Below are positions 36,274 to 43,776 of a DNA stretch of 53,247 nucleotides, in pieces. The notes beneath the pieces were generated by a model. That model saw only the letters and a program-made list of their open reading frames with translations. It was not told the origin of the DNA and did not search any database. The stretch covers positions 1 to 53,247 of the forward strand of contig CALMZO010000364.1 of the NCBI GenBank assembly GCA_937870825.1, in the 5' to 3' direction. This DNA is from an uncultured Chloroflexota bacterium. GTDB taxonomy: Bacteria; Chloroflexota; Anaerolineae; UBA4142; SHND01. A program made the translations under genes and the position numbers. Numbering within the stretch: the first letter of the stretch is position 1; each line of letters opens with the position of its first letter.

Positions 36274-37509
36274 ATGAACGAACCGTTTGAAACGTCTTTG
36301 GAAAAATATGCGGAACTCGCGGTGCGCGAGGGGATGAATGTGCAGCCCGGGCAGCGTGTGTTTGTGCGCGCGACGCGCGGGGAACCGGACTTGGCGCATC
36401 GTGTCGCGCGCGCGGCGTATCGCGCGGGCGCGTCGTTGGTGGATGTGTTGTGGGAAGATGACGCGCTGGACTTGATTCGCGTCCAAGAAGCAACGTGCGA
36501 ATCATTGGATTTGTGGAGTGATGCGTATGCGCGCGCCTTCAACGGCGCGGCAGAACGCAATGATGCGTTCTTGTTGATTCACGCGCCCGATTCGGAATTG
36601 TTTGCGAAGGTGGACGCCGCACGCGCGGACGCCTTTCGCAAAGCGCGTTTGCGCGCGGTACGAGCGATGTTGCAATCCCAGTCGCGCAATGAATTTCAGT
36701 GGAGCGTCTGCCGCGTGCCGAATGCCGAGTGGGCAGCGCGCGTCTATCCCGACGCCGAAAACGCGCGCGAAAAATTGTGGGACGCGATTTTTGAAATGTG
36801 CCGCGTCAATACAAGCGACCCCAACGCGGCGTGGCGCGCACATACCGCGACGTTGCGAAAACGAAGCATCGCGTTGACCGCGAAACAATACGACGCGCTG
36901 CACTACAAATCGCCCGTTACCGATTTCACACTCGGCTTGCCGCGCGGGCATATTTGGTTCGGCGGCAGTTCCACTACACCGCGCGGCATTACCTTTTCCG
37001 CCAACATTCCCACCGAAGAAGTGTTCACCCTCCCGCATCGCGAACGCGCGGACGGTTACGTCACCATGACGCGCCCGCTAAGCATCAACGGCGTTTTGAT
37101 ACAGAATTTTTCGTTGACGTTTGAAAACGGGCGCATCACGCGCGTCGACGCGTCGAACGGGCAAGACGTTTTGAAAAAATTGATTGCGAGTGATGAAGGG
37201 GCGGCGCGTTTGGGTGAAGTTGCGCTCGTTCCCGCGTCGAATCCGATTGCGCGCATGAACACGATTTTTTACGACGGCTTGTACGATGAAAACGCGGCAA
37301 GTCATATCGCCATCGGACGCGCGTATCGTTTCACGCTGCAAGGCGGGACGCAAATGTCGGATGAGAAATTTCGCGCGGCGGGCGGCAACGACAGCATCAT
37401 TCATGAAGACACGATGCTCGGTTCGGGCGAGATGGATATTGACGGGATTTGTGAGGATGGGACGCGCGAGCCGGTGATGCGCGCGGGCGAGTGGGCGTTT
37501 GAGGTTTGA
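36274..37509 (+). CDS. M29-family aminopeptidase (AmpS/PepS-like)
   Basis: 411 aa, the usual length. Family features: the start LEKYAELAVREGMNVQPGQRVF, then the metal-binding C-terminal half with NIPTEEVFTLP, a GEVALVP Glu, the fixed LGEVALVP to FYDGLYDENAASHIAIG block, and NDSIIHEDTM with metal-binding His and Asp. It releases N-terminal amino acids from peptides in the cytoplasm. It interrupts the oxidase cluster, in the same direction, and its stop is followed at once by a palindromic repeat, so the insertion may be recent. No link to respiration is known. Confidence 0.92.
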   Translation: MNEPFETSLEKYAELAVREGMNVQPGQRVFVRATRGEPDLAHRVARAAYRAGASLVDVLWEDDALDLIRVQEATCESLDLWSDAYARAFNGAAERNDAFLLIHAPDSELFAKVDAARADAFRKARLRAVRAMLQSQSRNEFQWSVCRVPNAEWAARVYPDAENAREKLWDAIFEMCRVNTSDPNAAWRAHTATLRKRSIALTAKQYDALHYKSPVTDFTLGLPRGHIWFGGSSTTPRGITFSANIPTEEVFTLPHRERADGYVTMTRPLSINGVLIQNFSLTFENGRITRVDASNGQDVLKKLIASDEGAARLGEVALVPASNPIARMNTIFYDGLYDENAASHIAIGRAYRFTLQGGTQMSDEKFRAAGGNDSIIHEDTMLGSGEMDIDGICEDGTREPVMRAGEWAFEV

Positions 37510-37510
37510 C

Positions 37511-37557
37511 CCCTCACCCCCAACCCCTCTCCCCGAGAGGGGGAGAGGGGAGAAGGA
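37511..37557. repeat. G/C-rich palindromic intergenic repeat
   Basis: CCCCTCACCCCC, AACCCCTCTCCCC, then GAGAGGGGGAGAGGGG, a hairpin two bases past the aminopeptidase stop. It shares its first block with the copy inside thrC (26552-26590). It may also slow or end transcription. Confidence 0.75.
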
Positions 37558-37563
37558 ACAAAG

Positions 37564-37821
37564 ATGAACTATCTCAAATCCATTTGTTTCGCGTTGCTGA
37601 TGACCGCGTTGTTCATTGCGCCCGCGTTCGCGCATGACGGACCCGAGGGCGCGGAATGGGTGATGGCGGATTGGATTTTTATTACGTTCGCGGTGTTCGC
37701 AGGCGGCGCGTTGCTCGCATTCGTCGCGGCGTTGAAACTGGGTTTGCTTTCGAATCTCGAAGACGCGAAATATCACATTTTGACGATTGACGAGCCGGAC
37801 TATTACAGCAATGAGGCATGA
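37564..37821 (+). CDS. CcoS-like oxidase maturation protein
   Basis: 85 aa. A signal-like first helix (ICFALLMTALFIAPAFA) and a second membrane helix (WIFITFAVFAGGALLAFVAAL) are followed by KLGLLSNLEDAKYHILTIDEPD. The last part resembles the CcoS tail (x-G-Q-x-D-D-L-E-x-x-x-x-R-I-L-x-D-D). CcoS is needed for cbb3 cofactor insertion in proteobacteria. The final SNEA residues and stop come from a 7-bp tandem repeat array that begins at 37808. Confidence 0.6.
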   Translation: MNYLKSICFALLMTALFIAPAFAHDGPEGAEWVMADWIFITFAVFAGGALLAFVAALKLGLLSNLEDAKYHILTIDEPDYYSNEA

Positions 37822-37898
37822 GCAATGAGGGACGAGTCAACGCGTCGTTTGTCATTTGCAATGGCTGATTGTTCATTGCCGATTGTGCATTGAAGCGA
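37808..37898. repeat. Heptameric short tandem repeat between small oxidase-cluster genes
   Basis: Thirteen degenerate 7-bp units in a row, starting GCAATGA, GGCATGA, GCAATGA, GGGACGA and ending GTTCATT, GCCGATT, GTGCATT, GAAGCGA. It supplies the end and stop codon of the CcoS-like gene and stops just before the Shine-Dalgarno sequence of the next gene. Confidence 0.85.
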
Positions 37899-37904
37899 GG
37901 AATT

Positions 37905-38243
37905 ATGGTTCCATCAGGCAACACTCCCGAAGCGGTGCAAGCGTACTATCAGTACTTGCTCGCGTTTTACATCAACCCGACGGTGCAAAACGTGACGACG
38001 AATTGGTTTATCGTCGGCGTGACGTTCGGCTGGGTGGCGATTATCAGCGGACTCTTTTTTATTTATTTTCGCCGCGCGCGCAATGAAATACCGAGCCGCT
38101 TGTATCCGGTGGAAACATACAACGGTTTTATCAGCGAGAGCAACGCGGGCGTGGGCGTTTTTCTTGCGGTCTTTTTCGCGCTGGTGGTGTTGTGGCTGTT
38201 GTACATCACCGTGTCGAATTTAACACAAGGGCAGTTGTACTAA
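37905..38243 (+). CDS. Small membrane protein of the oxidase cluster
   Basis: 112 aa from ATG 37905, preceded by GCGAGGAA. Two membrane helices (VGVTFGWVAIISGLFFIYF and GVGVFLAVFFALVVLWLLYITV) flank a short basic loop (RRARNEIPSRLYPVETYNG). No domain is recognised. Conserved position within the cluster suggests an accessory or assembly subunit of one of the two oxidase-I-like proteins. Confidence 0.65.
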   Translation: MVPSGNTPEAVQAYYQYLLAFYINPTVQNVTTNWFIVGVTFGWVAIISGLFFIYFRRARNEIPSRLYPVETYNGFISESNAGVGVFLAVFFALVVLWLLYITVSNLTQGQLY

Positions 38244-38255
38244 AAAGGATTTCGC

Positions 38256-38564
38256 ATGATTGCGTTTATTCAATTCACCCAACAGGTTTCGGCGCGGCTC
38301 GCGCCCGACGCATGGGACGAAGCATATTTTTCATTGCTTTCGCTCAAACACGCGCTCGGCGGGGTGCCCGGTTGGAAGCGGCTCGACATCATGGCGAACA
38401 ATCAGCCGGACGATACGATTCAACTGCGCGTTGTGACGAATTGGGGCACGCTCGACCAAATGGAAGCGTGGCTCGACAGCGATTTGACCGTTGAAGGTGT
38501 ATTGAAAGCATTGACGCCGCCGCCGCTGGAATTGAACGTTTCGTTTTACGAAAAAATTTCATAG
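38256..38564 (+). CDS. Antibiotic-biosynthesis-monooxygenase-like (ABM) dimeric alpha-beta barrel protein
   Basis: 102 aa with AAAGGA upstream. The pattern of a strand, a helix with several Trp (LAPDAWDEAYFSLLSLKHALGGVPGW), and strands RLDIMANN and IQLRVVTNWG followed by MEAWLDSDLTVEGVLKAL fits the ABM/haem-degrading-monooxygenase-like ferredoxin-fold family. Members include haem-handling enzymes. Its place in a haem-copper oxidase cluster is suggestive of haem handling, but this is inference. Confidence 0.55.
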   Translation: MIAFIQFTQQVSARLAPDAWDEAYFSLLSLKHALGGVPGWKRLDIMANNQPDDTIQLRVVTNWGTLDQMEAWLDSDLTVEGVLKALTPPPLELNVSFYEKIS

Positions 38565-38599
38565 GGCGATGTTGAAAATTGTCCGACAGGAGGAACGTC

Positions 38600-38791
38600 A
38601 TGTCCGCACAAAGTCCCAATCTCGCGCCGAAACCCGAAACCGACGATGTCGCGCGCACCCATTTTGAACGCGTCGACAATCGCTGGGACCCGCAGAACGC
38701 GCGCCGCGATTGGCTCGTCATCGTGGTGTTGGTGATTATTTATTTGTTGTGGACAGGCACGGTGTTTTTGCTCGAGCCGGGGATTCGTTGA
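38600..38791 (+). CDS. Short single-helix membrane protein
   Basis: 63 aa from ATG 38600, with GGAGGAAC seven bases upstream; an earlier in-frame start at 38579 lies before the Shine-Dalgarno sequence. A polar N-terminus (FERVDNRWDPQNARRDW) is followed by one membrane helix (VIVVLVIIYLLWTGTVFLL). Size and layout resemble small fourth subunits of haem-copper oxidases. Its stop is two bases before a palindromic repeat. Confidence 0.6.
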   Translation: MSAQSPNLAPKPETDDVARTHFERVDNRWDPQNARRDWLVIVVLVIIYLLWTGTVFLLEPGIR

Positions 38792-38792
38792 T

Positions 38793-38844
38793 TGTCATTG
38801 CGAGGAGATTGCTTCGTCGCTGGAGTGCGCTCCTCGCAATGACA
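38793..38844. repeat. Palindromic repeat TGTCATTGCGAGGA ... TCCTCGCAATGACA
   Basis: Perfect 14-bp inverted ends (38793-38806 and 38831-38844) with a 24-bp centre, filling the gap before the divergent oxidase-I-like gene. The ends match the 10376-10450 palindrome in TGTCATT and CGAG. Confidence 0.85.
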
Positions 38845-38854
38845 TGCACCAAAC

Positions 38855-40870
38855 ATGTTTTTGCTTCAGTGGGATACGCCGGATTTAATTCTCATCGCGC
38901 TCGGCATTTTGATTAGCGCAGTTGTCGTTTTCAAAATGCTGCCGGGCGCGGCGGTCTATCGCGAACAGGAATTTACGCGCGCACAGATTACGGAATATGA
39001 CCGCGAGGTGCCGCGTTATTTTTTGTTCGCCGCGCTCGCGCTGTTCGTCGGCGGCGCGCATACCGTTGTCAAGAGCATTCCCGGTTTTTACAACTGGTTG
39101 TGGGAGGCGGGGTACGGCGGACATTTGTTTCGCGATTTGTCGAACTCGCACATTGTCATTGTCGGCGGCGGAACCGTATTGCTCACAGGAATAACGTGGT
39201 ACGTTTTGCCGCGTTGGTTGAATCGTCCGCTCTACAGCAATACGCTCGCGTCGCTTTCGTTGTGGTTCACCGTGTTCGGCGTGTACGGTTTTTATTTCGC
39301 GTGGCTCGTGTTGGGACTCGTAGAAGGCGAAATGGTGCGACAAGGTTGGCAGTACGCAGCGGCGAAGGAATATATCGGCGCGTGGCATCGGATTCCGACA
39401 GGCATCACGTCGGGCATCATGGGCGTCGGCTATTGGACGTACGTGTTGAATGTGGTGTTGACGATTTATGTTGCGCGTTTTGTAAAACACAAGCCGGATG
39501 GGTACTTGGTCAAATTCGCGCTCGTGTCCGCGCTCGCGTTGTTCGTGGGAACGGTGCAAGGGGTGTTGCAAGTGCTGCCCGACAATGCAAATTGGCTGCA
39601 CGCCGCGCTCAAGTTTGGCGAATACATTGACCCCATCAGTCACGCGCACATCAATCTCGTCACGGGCATGATGGTCTCGCTCGGCGCGTTTCTGATTTAT
39701 TTCGCGCCGCGTTTTGGCGATGACTCGTCAAAGGAAATTTCGCGCGCGGACGCGTCTCGATTGTTTTGGATTCTCGTCCCCGGTTCGCTGATTTTTTATT
39801 TCGCGTTTTTGCTGATTGGGCTGATTCTCGGATATGCGACAGTCGGTTACGGTGGATTGGAATTGCCGCAGCTTGTGTCGTTCGTTTCCGCGTCGAGCCG
39901 TTTTTGGCTCGCGCTCGGTGGAACGGTAATGCTGTTGGGGTTTTGGTATTATTTTTATCTCCTCGCGAAAACCTTGAACGCGCGCGAATTCTTTAAGGTG
40001 CTGCGCGAGGGGTCGCCGCGCGCGTTTTGGTTCGTCTCTGCCATCGCGCTGTTTGTGGGAACACTGCAAGGAATGTTGCAAGTAATTCCCGCAACGGCGC
40101 AACTGCTCGTCGTCGCGCAAGAAGTCCCGAACATCCACGCACAATTGAACATGATTGGCGGCATCATGCTCGCGCTGATGGGTGTCGTGTACGTATTGCT
40201 GCCCGAATTGACGGGCGCACCCGCGTCGCCAAAATGGATGCGCGTAAATTTGTACGGCGTGGGGTTCGGCATTGCCGCGTATTATGTGGTGGTGTTGACG
40301 AGCGGACTCGTGCGCGGCATGTACCTGCGCGAGGGCTTGAACGACGCTGAAGCCGCCGCGCAACTGGGCTGGGCTGCGCCGACTTTGATGCTTGTCACCG
40401 CGCTGCCAATGTTTGTCGGCTATTGGGCGTTCGGCGCGGCAATGTGGAACGCGACCCGCGCGTACCGCGCGGAATGGTTCGCGCGCTGGCGCGAAAACCT
40501 GGCGACGTACACGGGACCATTGCCGCCGCGCGTGCAAAAAATTCCGCTGCCCTTTATTTTGGCGATGGAATTTTTTGGCGCGCTGTTTGGTTTTCCCGGA
40601 CTCGGCTGGTTGTACGCGGGGCAGGCGTTGTTCGGCGTCGCGCTGTTGTGCGCGGGACCCGGCGTCGCGTGGGCGTTGATTCCATTGCTCACGTCGCCGT
40701 TTGTGGACACGATTTTTCAACCCTACGGTATCACTGTTCTGTTTGCGTGGCTCGGCGGCACGGCGGTGTTGAGTACGACATTTCTCGCGGCGTACGTGCA
40801 ATTCAAACGCGCGGTGAAAATTTCTGACAAGAAAACGGCGCCGACTGTCGCGATTCGTCCAACGGAATGA
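38855..40870 (+). CDS. Divergent haem-copper-oxidase-I-like membrane protein with three-fold internal repeat
   Basis: 671 aa with about 15-16 membrane helices. Three copies of one unit are visible. ALALFVGGAHTVVKSIP (60-76), ALALFVGTVQGVLQVLP (226-242) and AIALFVGTLQGMLQVIP (396-412) each lead to a helix ending Y-x-L/A-P. That helix carries His99, His263/His265 (SHAHIN) and His428 (IHAQLN) respectively. This fits the 3 x 4-helix plan of oxidase subunit I. The HxH pair sits in the second unit, not the third, and no adjacent His-His pair for CuB exists. It may hold haem without copper, or be a transformed relative. A C-terminal helical module (FPGLGWLYAGQ) is extra. It overlaps the next gene by 4 bp. 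Confidence 0.8.
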   Translation: MFLLQWDTPDLILIALGILISAVVVFKMLPGAAVYREQEFTRAQITEYDREVPRYFLFAALALFVGGAHTVVKSIPGFYNWLWEAGYGGHLFRDLSNSHIVIVGGGTVLLTGITWYVLPRWLNRPLYSNTLASLSLWFTVFGVYGFYFAWLVLGLVEGEMVRQGWQYAAAKEYIGAWHRIPTGITSGIMGVGYWTYVLNVVLTIYVARFVKHKPDGYLVKFALVSALALFVGTVQGVLQVLPDNANWLHAALKFGEYIDPISHAHINLVTGMMVSLGAFLIYFAPRFGDDSSKEISRADASRLFWILVPGSLIFYFAFLLIGLILGYATVGYGGLELPQLVSFVSASSRFWLALGGTVMLLGFWYYFYLLAKTLNAREFFKVLREGSPRAFWFVSAIALFVGTLQGMLQVIPATAQLLVVAQEVPNIHAQLNMIGGIMLALMGVVYVLLPELTGAPASPKWMRVNLYGVGFGIAAYYVVVLTSGLVRGMYLREGLNDAEAAAQLGWAAPTLMLVTALPMFVGYWAFGAAMWNATRAYRAEWFARWRENLATYTGPLPPRVQKIPLPFILAMEFFGALFGFPGLGWLYAGQALFGVALLCAGPGVAWALIPLLTSPFVDTIFQPYGITVLFAWLGGTAVLSTTFLAAYVQFKRAVKISDKKTAPTVAIRPTE

Positions 40871-41388
40871 TGTCGAATCGGAAAAAAATCTCCCGTCGCG
40901 CGCTGTTGGGTTTCGGATTCGTCCTCGCTTTACTGCTCAGTCTCCCCGTCATTGCGATTGCTACAGGCGCGCTGAATGATTCGCCCAAATATGTTTTAAT
41001 GCGCGACGTTCCCGAGCGCGGCGACGGCGCATATTTGCAAGTGAACGACGGCGCGCGCAGCGGCGTTGTGAAATTGTACGCGTGGAATTTTTTGCTCAAT
41101 GAATTTCCCCACGACGCGCCCGTTTTTAATCCCTCACACATTCGCGCGTTCATCATCAGCCAGCGCGGCATTGACGACGCCGCGCGTTATCATCTTTTTC
41201 GGCTTGACGACAATTCGAAAATTGAAATGGACGCGGAGACGCGCGTGACGAAAATTATTTTTTCGCCGCGCGCGTTATTGTTGGACGGCAACTATATGGT
41301 GGATATGCCGAAAAGCGGTTTGTCGTCGGACAGACAGTACTTGTATTTTCGCGTGGACTCGAACGCGCAAAAACTTCCTGTGCGCTGA
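40867..41388 (+). CDS. Exported or membrane-anchored protein of the oxidase cluster
   Basis: 173 aa, ATGA overlap with the oxidase-I-like gene, so co-translated. The N-terminus KKISRRALLGFGFVLALLLS resembles a twin-arginine signal with RR before a hydrophobic stretch, suggesting export of a folded domain or an anchor. The remaining beta-rich domain (LYAWNFLLNEFPHDAPVFNPSHIRAF) has few cofactor-type residues. I do not recognise the family. It is the last gene of the cluster. Confidence 0.65.
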   Translation: MMSNRKKISRRALLGFGFVLALLLSLPVIAIATGALNDSPKYVLMRDVPERGDGAYLQVNDGARSGVVKLYAWNFLLNEFPHDAPVFNPSHIRAFIISQRGIDDAARYHLFRLDDNSKIEMDAETRVTKIIFSPRALLLDGNYMVDMPKSGLSSDRQYLYFRVDSNAQKLPVR

Positions 41389-41400
41389 GTTTGTTCCTCA

Positions 41401-41424
41401 CGCAAAGGCGTAAAGACGCAACGA
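41401..41424. repeat. Octameric short tandem repeat
   Basis: Three 8-bp units, CGCAAAGG, CGTAAAGA and CGCAACGA, between the oxidase cluster and the disrupted MFS gene. Confidence 0.5.
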
Positions 41425-41467
41425 GAACACGCGTAAAAATTTCGGCGGTTTGCGGTGAAATTATTTT

Positions 41468-41617
41468 ATGTCGCTGAAATGGCGCACGCTCCTTTTGCTC
41501 GCGCTCGCGGAACTGTTGGCGATGGGGTTGTCGTTTTCCGCATCCGCCGTGGTGCCATTGCTCACGCGCGAGTGGACGCTGGACGACAACGCGCGGGCAT
41601 GGCTCACGATGAGTGTA
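41468..41617 (+). pseudogene. MFS transporter, only the first 50 codons left (cut by the integrative element)
   Basis: ATG 41468 begins SLKWRTLLLLALAELLAMGL and continues through the first membrane helix and loop to LTREWTLDDNARAWLTMSVQ, typical for the start of MFS-1 permeases. There the homology stops abruptly at about 41617; a chimeric tail of 20 codons follows to 41677. The rest of the gene is not found in this window, so the other end of the element, or of a later deletion, lies outside. Confidence 0.8.
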
Positions 41618-43667
41618 CAGACTCGATTTCCGGTGTTAACTCCGCACTCGTACCACTTTCAATTATTTTCCACTTGATGGGAATGATGGCGTTCTTGAGT
41701 CCAAGTTTGCCGGCTCGCCCCGCAACTACAACCGGATTGCGGTGGGACAATTTCTGAAACATCTCATCGCGGGTGATTTTGCCCGCGTAGTGACTCTGAA
41801 TAATTTGGTCCTCTTCTTGTGAGAAGCGTCGTCCTGTAAATTTTGGAATCGAGGCACTGGGCATCCGTTTTATCCCCATTTCACTTGCGCGTCGGACTAT
41901 GGTTCTCCATTTCCGCCCATGCAGTAACGTGCATAACTCTTCGCGCGGCATCGAGGGATAATTCTTTCGAAGGATATCCTCATCCTCCTCGCTCCATTTA
42001 AAGTTGATGTCCAGCTTTGGGCGGTCTATCAGGATTGTCTGAACCAATCCTGTGCGCCATATGATTTTTGCGCGTATCGTTTGAGGGCAATGCTCAATCT
42101 CTATTCTTTCAAGGAGCAAAGACAAAAAGGTTTGTTTGAGTGTATCCGTCATTTGTGCCCAGCCTGATTGGATGTTGGCGAGAAATTCACGGACGGTCTT
42201 TACTTCGGCTGCGGACAGGATTTTGCCTATTGGCTGACTTTCTATTCTGGCAAGTTCTTCCTTCTCCTTGAGCTTCTCATCAATCATTTCGAGAATCATA
42301 TCAACCTGTCCGGGCGCGCGCGTCCGCGCCAAATTCGTCTTGAGCGTTTCGATTTCGTTCAAGATGCGCTGAAGTTCGCGCTTGTTGGCAGCGACTTTTT
42401 TCTTGGCATCCTCGTAGGCATTCGAGAGGCGTTCAAGCACCTGTTCGGCATATTGTGGGAAAGAGCACTGGGAAACGACGAGTTCAGAAATCGGACTATC
42501 AAGAATTTCCGCTTTAAGAGCGAGGCAGTATGTTTCAATATCTGCATCTCTGCATAAATAAGTTTTTCGCCTTACCTGGTCGCTATTTGACCCAATCATG
42601 CGACGAGCGGGCTGATGATGAGCGCAGTGCAGCAAGCCCGACAAAAGCAGCGGTTCATAACGTTTCGTTTGGCGAATCCCCCGCGCTTCGAATTTTTTCT
42701 GGACCACCCAGAATGTCTCTTCGTCAATCATTGGCTGATGATTTGCTCTATTGATAACTTCTCCGTGCCAGACGAACCAACCAATATAAGTGGGATTCGT
42801 AAGCATACTTTTGAGTCGCCCGATTGTGACTGGAATAGACCCATCCTCATTCTTTTTTGTGTTGGCGAATCCAACAATGTTAGCTGGAATGGCGCTGAGG
42901 TCTTCGGGCAACGGCGGTCGGGACATTGGCTTTGACTTGGCTTCGCGCGCAAGTTGGTTGAGTGTCTTGCCGGGTTTTGACATTTCTACAAAAAGATGGC
43001 GGACTATTTCGGCATGTGGTTCATAGATCTTGAATTTCTGAAAGTTTGGGTTCCGTGAGTTGTCAGGAAGGTACTCCAGAGTATCAAGAACGTATCCTGA
43101 AGGGATCGTCCCGCCGACATAGTATCCATGCTTTGCTTTCATGTCTCTAGCGCCCAGAAGGCGCGAGCGCAGTGATTTCAATTCCTCGGCAGCCCGATCA
43201 ATCTCGTAGCGATACATTCTCATGTGCATTTCGTCGCGCAAATTCAATCGCATATTCGGCGTTACAATGATAACATCGTGTTGTTTACACAATTCTCCAA
43301 ATTGAAGGCCTGTAATGAGAGTTTGGTCGCGAGAGATTCGACTAATCTCAACAACGTACACGCTTTCAACTTTTCCCTGTTCGATCAATTCAATTAGAAA
43401 AGCTAATCCCTTGCGCTCCTCCTGTCCCTTGGTGCCTGAAATGCCAAGGTCACGTCGCTCGACGTGAACAAGGGATTCGGGGTAGCCTTCTTCAATGGCG
43501 ATGCGTGCGAGGTCATCTTGGCGTTCCACAGAATAACGATGATTTCGTTTTTGCTCGGTTGTAGAGAGACGTTGATAAACAAATGCTATTCCTCTGCAAT
43601 TTAGTTTCACAGTGGGTTCTTGAATGATATTGTTTTTGTAGAGGCGACCATTCAGACTCTTTGCCAT
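41604..43667 (-). CDS. Large serine recombinase (integrase) of the mobile element
   Basis: 687 aa, preceded by GGGAGGAAGG. The resolvase domain has the nucleophile Ser35 in YQRLSTTEQ and Arg residues in EISRISRD. The recombinase domain and a partial zinc ribbon (LHCAHH ... YLCRD ... YC) follow, then a coiled coil (about 420-480). The C-terminus adds two Myb/SANT-like helical repeats (WSEEDEDILRKNYPSMP and FSQEEDQIIQSHYAGK), unusual for this family. It would cut and join attP and attB. Its last codons (about SVHSS) and stop lie in the disrupted MFS gene, so the 3' end was provided by the integration target. Confidence 0.93.
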   Translation of the reverse strand: MAKSLNGRLYKNNIIQEPTVKLNCRGIAFVYQRLSTTEQKRNHRYSVERQDDLARIAIEEGYPESLVHVERRDLGISGTKGQEERKGLAFLIELIEQGKVESVYVVEISRISRDQTLITGLQFGELCKQHDVIIVTPNMRLNLRDEMHMRMYRYEIDRAAEELKSLRSRLLGARDMKAKHGYYVGGTIPSGYVLDTLEYLPDNSRNPNFQKFKIYEPHAEIVRHLFVEMSKPGKTLNQLAREAKSKPMSRPPLPEDLSAIPANIVGFANTKKNEDGSIPVTIGRLKSMLTNPTYIGWFVWHGEVINRANHQPMIDEETFWVVQKKFEARGIRQTKRYEPLLLSGLLHCAHHQPARRMIGSNSDQVRRKTYLCRDADIETYCLALKAEILDSPISELVVSQCSFPQYAEQVLERLSNAYEDAKKKVAANKRELQRILNEIETLKTNLARTRAPGQVDMILEMIDEKLKEKEELARIESQPIGKILSAAEVKTVREFLANIQSGWAQMTDTLKQTFLSLLLERIEIEHCPQTIRAKIIWRTGLVQTILIDRPKLDINFKWSEEDEDILRKNYPSMPREELCTLLHGRKWRTIVRRASEMGIKRMPSASIPKFTGRRFSQEEDQIIQSHYAGKITRDEMFQKLSHRNPVVVAGRAGKLGLKNAIIPIKWKIIESGTSAELTPEIESVHSS
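41608..41622. other. Left attachment-site junction (attL/attR type)
   Basis: MFS homology on the left and recombinase-element sequence on the right meet near GTGTACAG (41613-41620). Serine integrases need only a 2-bp core, so the exact base is undetermined. Confidence 0.6.
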
Positions 43668-43705
43668 CAGTCCCTTCCTCCCGCGACAATCTTGAACGCG
43701 AATTG

Positions 43706-43766
43706 GAACAAAAGCGATATATACTTGTATGATCTCAAATATAGCACTTTTGTTCTAATATGTCAA
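43706..43766 (-). promoter_or_regulatory. Recombinase promoter with inverted-repeat operator
   Basis: Read on the minus strand: TTGACA (43766-43761), 17-bp spacer, TATATT (43743-43738), an almost ideal sigma-70 promoter. GAACAAAAG (43706-43714) and CTTTTGTTC (43747-43755) form a perfect 9-bp inverted repeat. One arm lies in the spacer and the other downstream, a layout suited to repression by the adjacent DNA-binding protein. Confidence 0.75.
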
Positions 43767-43776
43767 AGGTGGTCAA

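Noticed and set aside
39728..40801. Long minus-strand frame opposite the oxidase-I-like gene
   Set aside because: Arg/Gln/His-rich with no domain; the plus-strand frame has membrane helices and repeats.
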